The notes under the pieces were generated by a model that worked only from the letters and a program-made list of their open reading frames with translations, was not told the origin of the DNA and searched no databases. From contig JAQWMX010000005.1 of NCBI GenBank assembly GCA_029246545.1, positions 62,001 to 126,000 of the forward strand: a DNA stretch of 64,000 nt, in the 5' to 3' direction. Source of the stretch: Gammaproteobacteria bacterium (GTDB lineage Bacteria > Pseudomonadota > Gammaproteobacteria > Pseudomonadales > Pseudohongiellaceae). This document shows positions 8,666 through 18,557 of the stretch, in pieces; position 1 is the first letter of the stretch, and every line of letters begins with the position of its first letter. The position numbers and the translations under genes are program-made.

Positions 8666-10156
8666 ATGAATAAAAGTTTTCGCTCCACAGTTTTTGTTTT
8701 CACTATAAGCATCTTTTCTTTTGGCATAAATAACGCTATTGCCCAAGATCAAAATTTTGATTTAGCTATTCAAAATGGTCGTGTCATGGACCCAGAAACT
8801 GGTCTCGATGCGATTCGATCGATCGGTATTCGTGATGGCAGTATCGTTGCTATTGAAGAAGGCACTCTCTCCGGTGAAATAAATATAGATGCAGCTGGCC
8901 TGGTGGTCTCTCCTGGCTTTATCGATATACATGCTCACGGCATGAATGATGAGAGCCAACGCTTGCAAGTGGCTGATGGTGTGACAACAGCACTTGAATT
9001 AGAAGTGGGTGTATATCCTGTTGCGCCCTGGTACGCAGACCAAGAAGGTAAATATTTCACTAATTACGGTGCGTCAGTCGGACATATTCCTACAAGGATG
9101 AAGTTAAAACATAATATCGACATTGGATCTTGGATGACGACCCCTGCTGAAGATAACATCCAGGAATTATCGCCGGCATACGCTTTTGAAACTGCTGATG
9201 ATGCGGAAATTGAGCACTTACAGTCTTTAATTCGTGAAGGTATTGATCAAGGTGCTCTCGGCATAGGCATGGGCATAACCTATACACCAGCTGCTACACG
9301 TCGTGAAATTCTTGAAGTATTCAGAACCGGTGCCGAATCAAATGCGCCCATTTTTATCCATATGCGAAACACTCCTAATAGAGAAAAACTTGAACCCTTA
9401 AATGAGGTTATCAGTAATGTGGCTGTAACTGGTGCATCAGTGCACGTCGTTCATATTAATAGTAGTGGATTAGATGATGCTCCATTTATGGTGCAAATGA
9501 TTCGTGACGCAAGGCAACGTGGTTTAGATATCACAACAGAAAACTATCCCTATAATGCCAGTTCGACAAGACTAGAATCTGCAATGTTTAGTGGCGATTG
9601 GGAAGCGCGATCGGGTCAACAATATAGCGACTTAATGTGGGTAGAAACTGGGGAACGCTTAAATTCAGAGACCTTCCGCCAGTACCGTGAAATTGGGGGG
9701 TATATCGTTAATTACGGTCAGAAAGAAGAAAATATTCGTTGGTTAATCTCACAACCTGATGTGATTATTGGCTCTGACGGCGTTCCTTTTGTTGATGGGC
9801 GAGCTCACCCGCGAGGTGCTGGAACTTTTTCGAGAGTGCTTGGAAAGTATGTACGTGAAGAAAATTTACTGTCACTCATGGCTGCATTGAGAAAAATGAC
9901 TATTCTACCCGCGCAGCGTCTCGAAACTGTCGCACCAGCCATGCAGCGCAAAGGGCGAATTCAAGTAGGTGCTGATGCGGACATCACGATATTCGATGCT
10001 GAGACGATTATTGATTTAGCAACCTTCCTTGAACCTGCTCAACCTTCTAGTGGAATTATGCATGTAATCGTAAATGGTGTTCCAGTTATTCGTGACTCTG
10101 TCTTAAATGACAACGTGCATCCGGGCCGACCAATTCTGGGTGCATCAGTAGAATGA
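8666..10156 (+). CDS. Exported D-aminoacylase-like amidohydrolase
   Basis: An amidohydrolase-superfamily enzyme related to N-acyl-D-amino-acid deacylases, 496 residues with a Sec leader ending near AIAQ. Metal-site motifs: HAH at 89-91 in FIDIHAHG, a histidine in FIHMRN, VHVVHINSSG, and the catalytic Asp in IIGSDGVPF, followed by RGAGTFSRVLGKYV and the C-terminal ADITIFDAETI strand. Classical D-aminoacylases have a metal-bridging Cys in a GNCG segment; the corresponding place here reads ELEVG, so a glutamate may replace it, as in some related deacylase subfamilies. Likely role: periplasmic hydrolysis of an N-acyl or D-amino-acid derivative. Operon neighbour of the GlcG-like and amidase genes. 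Confidence 0.85.
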   Translation: MNKSFRSTVFVFTISIFSFGINNAIAQDQNFDLAIQNGRVMDPETGLDAIRSIGIRDGSIVAIEEGTLSGEINIDAAGLVVSPGFIDIHAHGMNDESQRLQVADGVTTALELEVGVYPVAPWYADQEGKYFTNYGASVGHIPTRMKLKHNIDIGSWMTTPAEDNIQELSPAYAFETADDAEIEHLQSLIREGIDQGALGIGMGITYTPAATRREILEVFRTGAESNAPIFIHMRNTPNREKLEPLNEVISNVAVTGASVHVVHINSSGLDDAPFMVQMIRDARQRGLDITTENYPYNASSTRLESAMFSGDWEARSGQQYSDLMWVETGERLNSETFRQYREIGGYIVNYGQKEENIRWLISQPDVIIGSDGVPFVDGRAHPRGAGTFSRVLGKYVREENLLSLMAALRKMTILPAQRLETVAPAMQRKGRIQVGADADITIFDAETIIDLATFLEPAQPSSGIMHVIVNGVPVIRDSVLNDNVHPGRPILGASVE

Positions 10157-10185
10157 AATTGTCGCTCTGCTAAGACCATGAATTT

Positions 10186-11376
10186 TTAAGACCAACTATT
10201 TCCAGATACTATATCCCGATACACATCGGGATCAGTATCGCCCTCGGTTGAAAACAATAATACTGTTGATTCAGCATTAAGATTTAAATCATTTTTTATT
10301 TTACTGAAATCTTTATTCGACATTATTTCAAATAATACCCCGAGGGTTACAGCACCTGATTCTCCAGAAATTATGCTTTGATCTCCTGCTAAGGGGTTAC
10401 CTAATACTCTCATACCCTTTCGGGTAATATCATCATCACAAGCTATAAATGCAGTCGCCGCAGAATTTACAATATCCCAGGCAGTTTGGCTTGGTTTACC
10501 ACAAGCCAGCCCAGCCATAATTGTGGGTAGATCACCTTCAACTTGATAGAGTTTATTCTGTCTTTTCGACTCGATTAGGCATGGCGCACCCTGAGCTTCA
10601 ACTACGATAAATTCAGGCATAGCCTTATTTGATAAATTACAAAGTTGAGCTAAGATCGCAGCCGCTAAAGAACCTACACCTGCTTGCACAAAAATATGCG
10701 TAGGCCATATTTCTGGTCCTTGATTCATGTATTCAGTTAGCAGCGTTAAATACCCCTGCATAATATGTCGAGGTATCTTTTCATAGCCCTGCCAGGCAGT
10801 ATCTTGAATCAATACCCAGCCCTCTTCTTCCGCTTTTTGATTAGCATAAGCTACCGTGTCATCGTAGTTCATCTGTGTAATTGCAGCATCAGCGTCATAA
10901 TTTTTGATGGCCTCTAGTCGTGTTAGCGAAGAGCCCTTTGGCATATAAACTACAGACTTGCAGCCAAATAATTTAGCCGCCCAGGCCACTGCCCTACCGT
11001 GGTTGCCGTCGGTTGCTGTGACAAAAGTGATGTGCTCATACTTGGATTTTTGTTCATGAATTTCACTAAAGTTAAAATCACCCTCTTTTAATTTGAGGAA
11101 TTCAGCTAAATACCTTCCGATTGCAAAGCTCGCACCTAATACCTTAAAAGCATTTAAATCGAAACGCTGGCTTTCATCTTTTACAAGAATTTCTTTTAAA
11201 CCTAAATGGTCTGCAAGATTAGCTAACTGAACAAGCGGTGTCGGAGAGTAATTAGGAAGGCTATTATGGTAATTAAATACACTAGCGGCTATTGCCATAT
11301 TCGCGAATTCAAATAGGGAAGTATTTTTAGTTTTTGGGGTGTTATTTAACAGGTAATAAATTGCATTTTTATTCAT
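10186..11376 (-). CDS. dpaL: Diaminopropionate ammonia-lyase
   Basis: A fold-type II PLP enzyme that converts 2,3-diaminopropionate to pyruvate and ammonia. Diagnostic features are the early NYSPTPLVQL segment, the PLP lysine in NAFKVLGASFA (corresponding to K77 of the E. coli YgeX enzyme), TATDGNHGRAVAWAA, and QAGVGSLAAA, the glycine-rich phosphate loop. A TTG at 11391 would add five residues; the ATG at 11376 matches homologue length and is preferred. No signal peptide, so unlike its neighbours it is cytosolic. Convergent with the D-aminoacylase-like gene and possibly the cytosolic end of the same amino-acid-derivative catabolism; that link is inference. Confidence 0.9.
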   Translation of the reverse strand: MNKNAIYYLLNNTPKTKNTSLFEFANMAIAASVFNYHNSLPNYSPTPLVQLANLADHLGLKEILVKDESQRFDLNAFKVLGASFAIGRYLAEFLKLKEGDFNFSEIHEQKSKYEHITFVTATDGNHGRAVAWAAKLFGCKSVVYMPKGSSLTRLEAIKNYDADAAITQMNYDDTVAYANQKAEEEGWVLIQDTAWQGYEKIPRHIMQGYLTLLTEYMNQGPEIWPTHIFVQAGVGSLAAAILAQLCNLSNKAMPEFIVVEAQGAPCLIESKRQNKLYQVEGDLPTIMAGLACGKPSQTAWDIVNSAATAFIACDDDITRKGMRVLGNPLAGDQSIISGESGAVTLGVLFEIMSNKDFSKIKNDLNLNAESTVLLFSTEGDTDPDVYRDIVSGNSWS

Positions 11377-11515
11377 ACTGTGGGGTTTCAATAATGTTAC
11401 GTTTTAATAGAACTTCCTCTGATTTCATTTAGCTTAGATTCCATTTTGTTAAACCATCAGCATCTTCTATGCTTGCCTCTCTTATTTGCCAAGCTATGCT
11501 CATGTTATTTTGAAA

Positions 11516-13633
11516 TTAATCTGGCAACTCAAAAACATATAAGGCATTGCCGCTACTGGGATAGTGAATATCACCTGTCAAAATAGAAGGCACTGTACGT
11601 GGACTACCGCCACCTAAACCTGTCGGTACAGCAATATATTGTTTGCCGTTAACCCCAAAACTAATCGGGTAACCTTGTACTGAAGTACCAAGCCGAGTTT
11701 CCCAAATTGACTCACCGGTTTCTATATCTAGCGCACGAAAAGTTCTATTAATATCGCCAACAAAAGCTAGATTACCAGCAGTTGTTAATACTCCTGTTAA
11801 AAATGATGCCGGTTGTTCAAACGACCAGAGCTCTTCCATTGTGCGCACATCATATGCACCCACCTTACCAACATTACCATTACTACCTGGCATATCTGAC
11901 CAGCGTCGGTCCGCACCATTTCCACCCCCGCCATCAACAAATTGTGTTTCTCGCCCCCTGATTTCTAAGCAACTTTGACTCAGTGGGATAACAATACTTT
12001 CTGACCCTGGGTGATAACTCATCGGATGCCAATTTTTTCCACCTGCAGTTGACGGGCAAGCTTGTAACCATTCGCCTATTCTTTGTTCAACAATGTCATT
12101 GCGATATTGAGGCCTACCTGTTTCTGGATTGAAGCTTTCAAATACATTTTGGAATAAAGTCTCTTTATGAGAAATGTAATCACCGCTTTCTCTATTTAGT
12201 TTCCACAAAATGCCATGCTTTCCTGCTGAAAAAACTAATTTTTCACCATCGAGGTCAACCAGCACTCGTTCATAAACTTCATCCAGGTCGAAAGTTTCTC
12301 CTGGTACATGCTGGTAAAACCAAACCAACTCACCAGTGTCTCCATCTAAAGCCAAGGTAGAATTTGAATAAAGTGCATCATCATAAACACTCATATCTCG
12401 GCTTGCAGTCATCCATGGTTTTGCCTGTGCTACGCCGATAAAAACCAGGTTTAATTCTGCATCAAAACTGGGTGTTATCCAGGTATCTGTCCCGGCTCGA
12501 AATAAATCATCTACGCCACCCCAAGTGTCACCACCAGGCTCACCTGCTTGAGCGACAGTGCTAAAACGCCAAAGCAAACTGCCATCATTAGCATCATATG
12601 CACTGACAAAACATTTCTCTTCATTGAAGTATATACAGCCAGATAAACCGGTAAATATTTTGCCATTACCAACTATTGGGCCGCTGGTATTAATGAAGCC
12701 ATCGGCAGCAATTTGGATACGCCAAGCTTCTTCTCCATTGGCAGCGTTGACAGCAACAATTCCACCGGTAGGCGTATTAATAATTAAGTTATCTTCATAG
12801 ATAGCCATACCACGCATAGTGCCTGCTCTACCGCCCAGACTTTGCTCCCATACAAGATCACCGGTATCGGCTCTGAAGGCCTGAATTTTATTGCCTGGGT
12901 TAAACAAATACAGAATGCCATCATGTACTAGTGGTGACCCTTGATTTGCCACAACATCACTCATCGACCAGACCCAAGCCAAGCGTAAGTCTTCGACATT
13001 ATTTGCATTAATTTGATCCAGCGGACTATGATTCCAGGCTTGATGATTGCCTCTTATGACCAACCAATCTTCTGGACTAGGATTGCGTAGCATGTCATTA
13101 CTGACCGGAACGTAATCAGGCACTTGACCAACCACCGTTACCCCGGTGGGACCAAATTGTTCAATGGGTAAAGTACCCGGCTGAGATCTGCCAGAAGTAA
13201 CGCTATTTATCATAAAATCCGAATCAGACAGTAAAGGTGTATCACCCGAAATACCACCATTGGCAGAAAGAAGAAAAGCCAAGATAGCCAGGTAGGTTTC
13301 ATCGCTTAAGCCTCCTACATTAGTAGGTGGCATTGATGTTTTGATCGATTCAAATAATTCTGATGTTGATAGGTTTCCCCAAACCCCAAGGAAGCCGATG
13401 TCTCTTAATATGGGTACATTACCTGCACCACTTAAATCCGCTTGATGGCAACCATTTGCACAATTCACTTGGTAAGCCTGTAAGCCGAGAGCTACTTGAT
13501 CCTCGGTGAATGCGGCGATGAGCCCATTATCAGGGTCATTACTTTGAGCGAAAGAGGTATTAACTAACCAGACAAACCCCAGAGATAAAACGATTACTTT
13601 GATAGGTAATTCGAGCAGTAAGTTCTTTTTCAT
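11516..13633 (-). CDS. Periplasmic cytochrome c - PQQ-type dehydrogenase
   Basis: A 705-residue exported protein with a signal peptide ending near SFAQ (30). Residues about 45-125 form a small cytochrome c domain with heme-attachment sequence C58-A-N-G-C62-H63, a CxxxCH spacing rather than CxxCH, and a likely axial Met101 in TSMPP. From about 165 to the end an eight-bladed PQQ-type propeller follows, with repeated blade motifs ([46 protein letters not shown]). A cytochrome N-terminal to the propeller resembles polyvinyl-alcohol-dehydrogenase-type quinoproteins rather than classic alcohol dehydrogenases. Probable periplasmic oxidation of an alcohol or sugar. The substrate is unknown. Confidence 0.88.
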   Translation of the reverse strand: MKKNLLLELPIKVIVLSLGFVWLVNTSFAQSNDPDNGLIAAFTEDQVALGLQAYQVNCANGCHQADLSGAGNVPILRDIGFLGVWGNLSTSELFESIKTSMPPTNVGGLSDETYLAILAFLLSANGGISGDTPLLSDSDFMINSVTSGRSQPGTLPIEQFGPTGVTVVGQVPDYVPVSNDMLRNPSPEDWLVIRGNHQAWNHSPLDQINANNVEDLRLAWVWSMSDVVANQGSPLVHDGILYLFNPGNKIQAFRADTGDLVWEQSLGGRAGTMRGMAIYEDNLIINTPTGGIVAVNAANGEEAWRIQIAADGFINTSGPIVGNGKIFTGLSGCIYFNEEKCFVSAYDANDGSLLWRFSTVAQAGEPGGDTWGGVDDLFRAGTDTWITPSFDAELNLVFIGVAQAKPWMTASRDMSVYDDALYSNSTLALDGDTGELVWFYQHVPGETFDLDEVYERVLVDLDGEKLVFSAGKHGILWKLNRESGDYISHKETLFQNVFESFNPETGRPQYRNDIVEQRIGEWLQACPSTAGGKNWHPMSYHPGSESIVIPLSQSCLEIRGRETQFVDGGGGNGADRRWSDMPGSNGNVGKVGAYDVRTMEELWSFEQPASFLTGVLTTAGNLAFVGDINRTFRALDIETGESIWETRLGTSVQGYPISFGVNGKQYIAVPTGLGGGSPRTVPSILTGDIHYPSSGNALYVFELPD

Positions 13634-13702
13634 AATTTATTTCTTGATTGCCAAGCTGAATAAGTAGGCTAGCATACTCAGGATCAAAAAATAAATAATT
13701 GC

Positions 13703-14416
13703 TTACTGCTCAGCTGCATCAATTAATACGACTTCACAGTTTGTTAGTGCGGTAATAGTAACGAATCTCGTTTTAGTGATTTCAGCACCATCACCTTTGT
13801 TTAAGTTCTTTTTTGTCTGTTCATCATGCAACTCAAATTGCCCGTCAGAAGCTAATACATAAGCCTGATGATCAATGGCCTGCTTAATTTTTGAACCTTT
13901 TCTCATTTTTCCACCAAAAATACGAGCTCTTTGGTGAATAAATAAAGCCTTGTTTTTATCTTCAGAATACCCCGATACCAAGATTGGTAATTTATCTTCT
14001 ACCGTTTTGTTTGGAAATTTTTTACATTCCCAACGCGGTTCTACATTCATTTTATTTGTTTTAATCCAAATCTGATAAAGGGTTAGTGGTTCTTTGCTGC
14101 GATTATATTCAGAGTGGACCACTCCTCTGCCAGCACTCATAACTTGGACTTCACCATTTTTTGTAACGCCTTTATTTCCCTTGTTGTCTTCATGAGTTAC
14201 AGAGCCAGTTCTAACATAACTAATAATTTCCATGTTCCTGTGTGGATGAGGTGGAAATCCGAATCCAGGTTTAATCCAATCGTCATTAATAACAAGCAGT
14301 GAACCGAACCCAGTTCTCCTAGGATTATGGTAGTGAGCAAAACTAAAATGATGACTAGATTTGAGCCAACCGTGACTGGCTTTACCTAAGTTGGTATAGG
14401 GATAAAGTTTAATCAT
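13703..14416 (-). CDS. Pirin family protein (YhhW-like)
   Basis: A 237-residue bicupin of the pirin family. The metal site is visible as FPPHPHRNMEIISYVRTG followed by VTHED, and the GEVQVMSAGRGVVHSE segment is diagnostic. Some members (E. coli YhhW) have quercetin 2,3-dioxygenase activity in vitro; the natural role is uncertain. No signal peptide. It lies between the PQQ dehydrogenase and a CBM9/DUF5916 membrane protein on the same strand, with short gaps, so co-transcription is possible. Confidence 0.92.
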   Translation of the reverse strand: MIKLYPYTNLGKASHGWLKSSHHFSFAHYHNPRRTGFGSLLVINDDWIKPGFGFPPHPHRNMEIISYVRTGSVTHEDNKGNKGVTKNGEVQVMSAGRGVVHSEYNRSKEPLTLYQIWIKTNKMNVEPRWECKKFPNKTVEDKLPILVSGYSEDKNKALFIHQRARIFGGKMRKGSKIKQAIDHQAYVLASDGQFELHDEQTKKNLNKGDGAEITKTRFVTITALTNCEVVLIDAAEQ

Positions 14417-14437
14417 CTCTCTTGCTCAATTAAAAAA

Positions 14438-16684
14438 CTAATAGCGAAAAGTATAGGTAAACTTCAACGAAAGGTTGGTATTTGTTGAAGTAAAGCTATT
14501 ATCTTTATCTATATCTTGTGCGCCGTAATTAAACACCAAGAAAGCTTGCTGGCCAGCTTCAGGTATCCAATTCAAGCGAGAATTGAATCCCATGTTTTCT
14601 GACACATTGTCATATTGTAAAAAGTTAGACCAAGACCATCTTGAGTTAAAGGCGACGTTGGCCTTCATACTGATCAATCGTACTTTAAAATCACCGCCTG
14701 GCAACTTGATAGAATTTTCATTGTAATTTAATCCGAATTCATACTGACGAGTCGGTCGCCAGGTTGAATCGAAACCAAGCTGCACACGGTCACCATTGTA
14801 GTATTCCCCGATTTGAAAATTCATAGTGCTTGAAAATTTACGCTGATTCGCTGAATTGGGAAAAACCCGCCATTCATAATATTCATATTCCCCAGCAGGT
14901 ATGACAACAGAACGACTACCATCTGATGCTCTAAAAATTGTGAAGTCATTCAATAAGACTTCACGCTTTCTTGCAATTTTGGAGAAGAATTTATCATTAG
15001 TCTGGTTAAACACGCCAATCCGGACCCCCAACTCTTCAGAACTTAACTGTCCAGTAGAAAGCAGATCAACGCGATAGCCCTCAGCACCCAGATAGATATT
15101 CCGCAAATAGCTTCCACTACCAAAACGGTGTATATAACCACTGCTAACGGCCAGATCCTGAATGCCCGTGCGACTGACAAAACCCACAGCTGGATCAAAA
15201 TTTTGCTCGACTCGATTGTAGACGGCTGATCCCCGCCAACCGGTATTATTGGGTGAGCTCAGACTAAAACTATAGGCCAAATCATCACCTTGCTTGCCCT
15301 CGGTATCTGTCTTTTGTACCCAGGCATTAGCTTCTATGGTCTTGCCATTGGCTAATTGCGAATTTCGATAGCGAAAATCACTTCCAATCAAAGTACTATC
15401 GAGATTGGACTGTGGATCACCATCTGTCAGCATAACGCCGATTTGTGATTCCGAAAAAATATTCTTTACCGCACGGCCAACAAAAATCTCGCTTGCATTA
15501 ACGCCATTGAGCAGGTCTTCCTCTTGTGAAACCAGAAGTGATCCCACGTTGAAACTACCAACTCTTCCACTCAACTTACCCCCAACTTCAATGTCAACTG
15601 GGGCGCCTCTTCCACTCAGGCCAATACGGCGTGAGAAAAAGGGCCGGGCATTTTGCTGACTGGCACCTTCTATCGCTGAATTCCCTGTACCATCTCGAAT
15701 GCTAAAGCCATAAGTCCCTATATTGCCAAATTCAAAAATATCGGAGTCACGTAAAAAGAAATCCCTTTTTTCCGGAAAAAATAGAGAGAACCGAGTCAGG
15801 TTAACTTGCCGGTTATCGACTTCAGCCGCTGAAAAATCGGTATTGATTGTCAATGCAGCATTTAGCGATGGCGTTACTTTATAAAAAAGATCTAAAGTAG
15901 GTTCGAAATTTTCATCCACGCCGGCTGTTGGGCCACTGCCAAAGAGCCGTTCTCGACGTAAAGTTAGCCCCGGAACCACATCCAAGCCAACGCCTTGACG
16001 TATCCCCGTCATTCCTGTTGTTATACCGGAAGCACCGGGGCCCTGTTGACGATTCCTTGAATACCAAGTCAATCTTTCATTATTGCGCTGAATAGACCGA
16101 GAAAAATTGATACCCCAGTCAGAGTTTTCAGGATTAAATGAGAGAGTCTGGAAAGGAATGCGCATTTCAGCGACCCAACCATTCTCATCTATAGTGCTTT
16201 CACCCTGCCAAATACCCTGCCAGTTTGATTCCATCTCTGTAGGGCTTTTAAAAATGGCTTCAAAACGTACACCATTGGGGTTAGTTGCGAAACGGTAACC
16301 ACTGCGACGATCTAGAAAGGGATCGATTTGGAAAAAAAACCAATCATCACTAAATAAAGTACTGTTCTGCTTCAGAACCTGCGCTGTTATATCTTCAGCT
16401 TGGTCATCCCACATCCTAGCACCAACATATAAGGCATCTTCAGTATAATAAATTCGAATCTCAGTTCGTTGTGTGGGTTCGGCATACTCAAAGGGATTCA
16501 TCTGATGCAGATCAGTAACTAAAGTAGCTTGCTGCCAGATTGCTTCATCTAAGACGCCATCAATACTGGCTCCTTCAGTGAGCTTAGCCATTTCAAAACG
16601 CTTTGAATCGAGATAACCAACATCTTGCGCCAAAGAATTTAACGGCAAGCTCAGCAGAAGACATGAAATTAATAATTTATTCAT
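14438..16684 (-). CDS. CBM9-like/DUF5916 outer-membrane protein
   Basis: A 748-residue exported protein. A Sec leader ends near LAQ (19). Residues about 35-200 are a carbohydrate-binding family 9-like domain (IDGVLDEAIWQQA, RIYYTEDALYVGARMWD). The remainder is DUF5916-like and rich in alternating aromatic strands; the C-terminus LKFTYTFRY ends in an aromatic residue, as needed for outer-membrane beta-barrel assembly. The conserved KRDFFLRDSDIF segment is typical of the family. No substrate is established for this family. It is the first gene of a minus-strand run with pirin and the PQQ dehydrogenase. Confidence 0.85.
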   Translation of the reverse strand: MNKLLISCLLLSLPLNSLAQDVGYLDSKRFEMAKLTEGASIDGVLDEAIWQQATLVTDLHQMNPFEYAEPTQRTEIRIYYTEDALYVGARMWDDQAEDITAQVLKQNSTLFSDDWFFFQIDPFLDRRSGYRFATNPNGVRFEAIFKSPTEMESNWQGIWQGESTIDENGWVAEMRIPFQTLSFNPENSDWGINFSRSIQRNNERLTWYSRNRQQGPGASGITTGMTGIRQGVGLDVVPGLTLRRERLFGSGPTAGVDENFEPTLDLFYKVTPSLNAALTINTDFSAAEVDNRQVNLTRFSLFFPEKRDFFLRDSDIFEFGNIGTYGFSIRDGTGNSAIEGASQQNARPFFSRRIGLSGRGAPVDIEVGGKLSGRVGSFNVGSLLVSQEEDLLNGVNASEIFVGRAVKNIFSESQIGVMLTDGDPQSNLDSTLIGSDFRYRNSQLANGKTIEANAWVQKTDTEGKQGDDLAYSFSLSSPNNTGWRGSAVYNRVEQNFDPAVGFVSRTGIQDLAVSSGYIHRFGSGSYLRNIYLGAEGYRVDLLSTGQLSSEELGVRIGVFNQTNDKFFSKIARKREVLLNDFTIFRASDGSRSVVIPAGEYEYYEWRVFPNSANQRKFSSTMNFQIGEYYNGDRVQLGFDSTWRPTRQYEFGLNYNENSIKLPGGDFKVRLISMKANVAFNSRWSWSNFLQYDNVSENMGFNSRLNWIPEAGQQAFLVFNYGAQDIDKDNSFTSTNTNLSLKFTYTFRY

Positions 16685-17017
16685 AAATGGAAATAAGTGC
16701 TTCTTGAAGAGACCTAGTTTCTCGCGAATTGTTACTTTATTTCTTAACAGCGTCTAAACAGCAATAGTGGCTGTACAAGATACGGATTATTAGTGGTTTG
16801 AGCCGGGGCTAGTGTAGATTAAAGCAATGAATTAGCAATATGGCGCGTATATTGTTCATATTATTTCCATACTTCACGGAGACATCAGATATAGCTTAAA
16901 TAGCCTTTTCTTTGGCGATAAAAAAAATATTGGCGCTACAATGATCTAAAATACTGTAACGATTATTAGATCAACACTTCCAACGATTTAATAAATAATA
17001 AGTCTGAATTTAAAAGC
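16685..17017. other. Divergent intergenic region without a gene
   Basis: This 333-base gap separates the minus-strand DUF5916 gene from the plus-strand DUF6152 gene and must hold both promoters. It is AT-rich, with A runs around 16920-16930. I see no tRNA, no terminator-like hairpin and no convincing coding sequence. Confidence 0.6.
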
Positions 17018-17416
17018 ATGAAAATATTTATACAGTTATTCTCATTATTTCTATTTACTCATTCTGTCATTGCGCATCACAGCACCTCGACTTATGACTT
17101 CGAGCGTGAAGTAAATTTACAAGGCACAGTAGTAGCTTTTAGTTGGGCTAATCCACATATCTATATCGATATTGAAACACTTAATACTAGTAACACTATA
17201 ATCATAAGAAGAATTGAGGGCCCTGCACCTATTGCACTATCGAGTGTTGGCTGGAATGAAGAATCTTTAATGCCAGGCGAGTTTATTACCATCAATGCCA
17301 ACCCTGCCCTAGATCAAGAATCAACAAACCTAATGGGAAATTCAGTATTAACACAAAGCGGGGATTATTTACCTATGGGAGGAATGCGCTTACAAGAAGC
17401 TTTAAGAAGACGGTAA
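17018..17416 (+). CDS. Secreted DUF6152 family protein (copy 1)
   Basis: A 132-residue exported protein. A signal peptide ends at HSVIAHHS; the mature protein begins with the HHST motif, then TYDFEREVNLQGTVVAFSWANPHIYIDIE, with the WANPH/KNPH motif typical of DUF6152. The family is a small secreted beta-rich domain without a known activity, frequent in genomes rich in secreted quinoproteins. A second copy lies at 30308-30724. It is isolated on the plus strand, 106 bases before acuI. Confidence 0.85.
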   Translation: MKIFIQLFSLFLFTHSVIAHHSTSTYDFEREVNLQGTVVAFSWANPHIYIDIETLNTSNTIIIRRIEGPAPIALSSVGWNEESLMPGEFITINANPALDQESTNLMGNSVLTQSGDYLPMGGMRLQEALRRR

Positions 17417-17522
17417 TTAATGCAGATAAATAAATTTTAAAACTTTATAATTATAGTTTTCGATCGAACTTTAAGTAACAGCCCTTGATCCAACTTTTGA
17501 CATAACAGTAGAGTATTATTTT

Positions 17523-18524
17523 ATGAGTGACACTTTTAACGCAATTGTTTTTGATAATATCGACGATGTAAAAAAAGGCAGATTAACTGAACTAACATCA
17601 GCTGATTTACCTGATGAAAAAGTACATGTTGATGTCGCCTATTCGACTGTAAACTTCAAAGATGGTTTGGCTATGTTCGAGCATAGTCCGGTTCAAATTC
17701 CACAAACAATGCCATTAATTGGTGGTATCGACTTATCAGGCACAGTAACTGAATCTGCTGATTCTAATTGGCAGGCAGGCGATCGTGTTCTTGTCAATGG
17801 TTATGGCTTGTCTGAAAGACATGATGGAGGCTATGCACAAAAAGCTCGCATCAACCCAGACTTTATAATTCGCGTACCCGATGCGATTTCCCTAGAACAA
17901 GCAATGGCAATTGGCACGGCAGGCTACACTGCTATGCTTTGCGTCTTAGCAATTGAAGATCATGGTGTTAAACCAGAAGACGGCAAAGTTTTAGTAACTG
18001 GCGCCTCTGGCGGTGTTGGAACCGTTGCAATTAACTTGTTATCAGCATTAGGTTATGAAGTAGTAGCTTCAAGTGGCCGAGTTGCTGAAAATGGAGATTT
18101 CTTAAAAGGCCTAGGCGCATCTGAGATTATCGAAAGAGATGAGTTAGCACGTGACCCTAAAGCGATGGAAGCAGAAACATGGTCAGCTGTAATTGATTGT
18201 GTTGGCGGCAACACTCTTGCATCTGCTATCGCACAAACAAAATATGCCGGCATCGTAACGATGTGTGGTTTGACTGGTGGAGCCGATTTTAAATCCTCAG
18301 TGATTCCTTTCATTTTACGTGGCGTTAAATTAGCCGGAATCGATTCTGTAATGGCGCCCATAGAAATTCGTCAACGCGCTTGGGAAAGGCTAGCCGAAAT
18401 TCTTGATCTAAATAAACTGGCTGAAACCTACAGTGTTGAACCACTAGAAAATGTACCTGATCTAGCTGGAAAAATTTTACAGGGACAAGTTAAAGGCCGT
18501 GTCGTTATAGACGTAAATGCCTAG
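17523..18524 (+). CDS. acuI: Acrylyl-CoA reductase AcuI (MDR family, YhdH/YhfP)
   Basis: A 333-residue medium-chain dehydrogenase/reductase of the YhdH/AcuI group, which reduces acryloyl-CoA to propionyl-CoA with NADPH. Family marks: TVNFKDGLA near the start, GGIDLSGTV, AIGTAGYTAMLCV, the nucleotide-binding VTGASGGVGTVA, and the C-terminal GRVVIDV strand. No catalytic zinc ligands, as expected. AcuI detoxifies acrylate derived from DMSP in marine bacteria. The convergent neighbour is a propionate-CoA ligase that could make acryloyl-CoA, which strengthens the functional reading. Confidence 0.9.
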   Translation: MSDTFNAIVFDNIDDVKKGRLTELTSADLPDEKVHVDVAYSTVNFKDGLAMFEHSPVQIPQTMPLIGGIDLSGTVTESADSNWQAGDRVLVNGYGLSERHDGGYAQKARINPDFIIRVPDAISLEQAMAIGTAGYTAMLCVLAIEDHGVKPEDGKVLVTGASGGVGTVAINLLSALGYEVVASSGRVAENGDFLKGLGASEIIERDELARDPKAMEAETWSAVIDCVGGNTLASAIAQTKYAGIVTMCGLTGGADFKSSVIPFILRGVKLAGIDSVMAPIEIRQRAWERLAEILDLNKLAETYSVEPLENVPDLAGKILQGQVKGRVVIDVNA

Positions 18525-18557
18525 TAAAGGAAATAGTTAGAATATATAAAAATGCTT

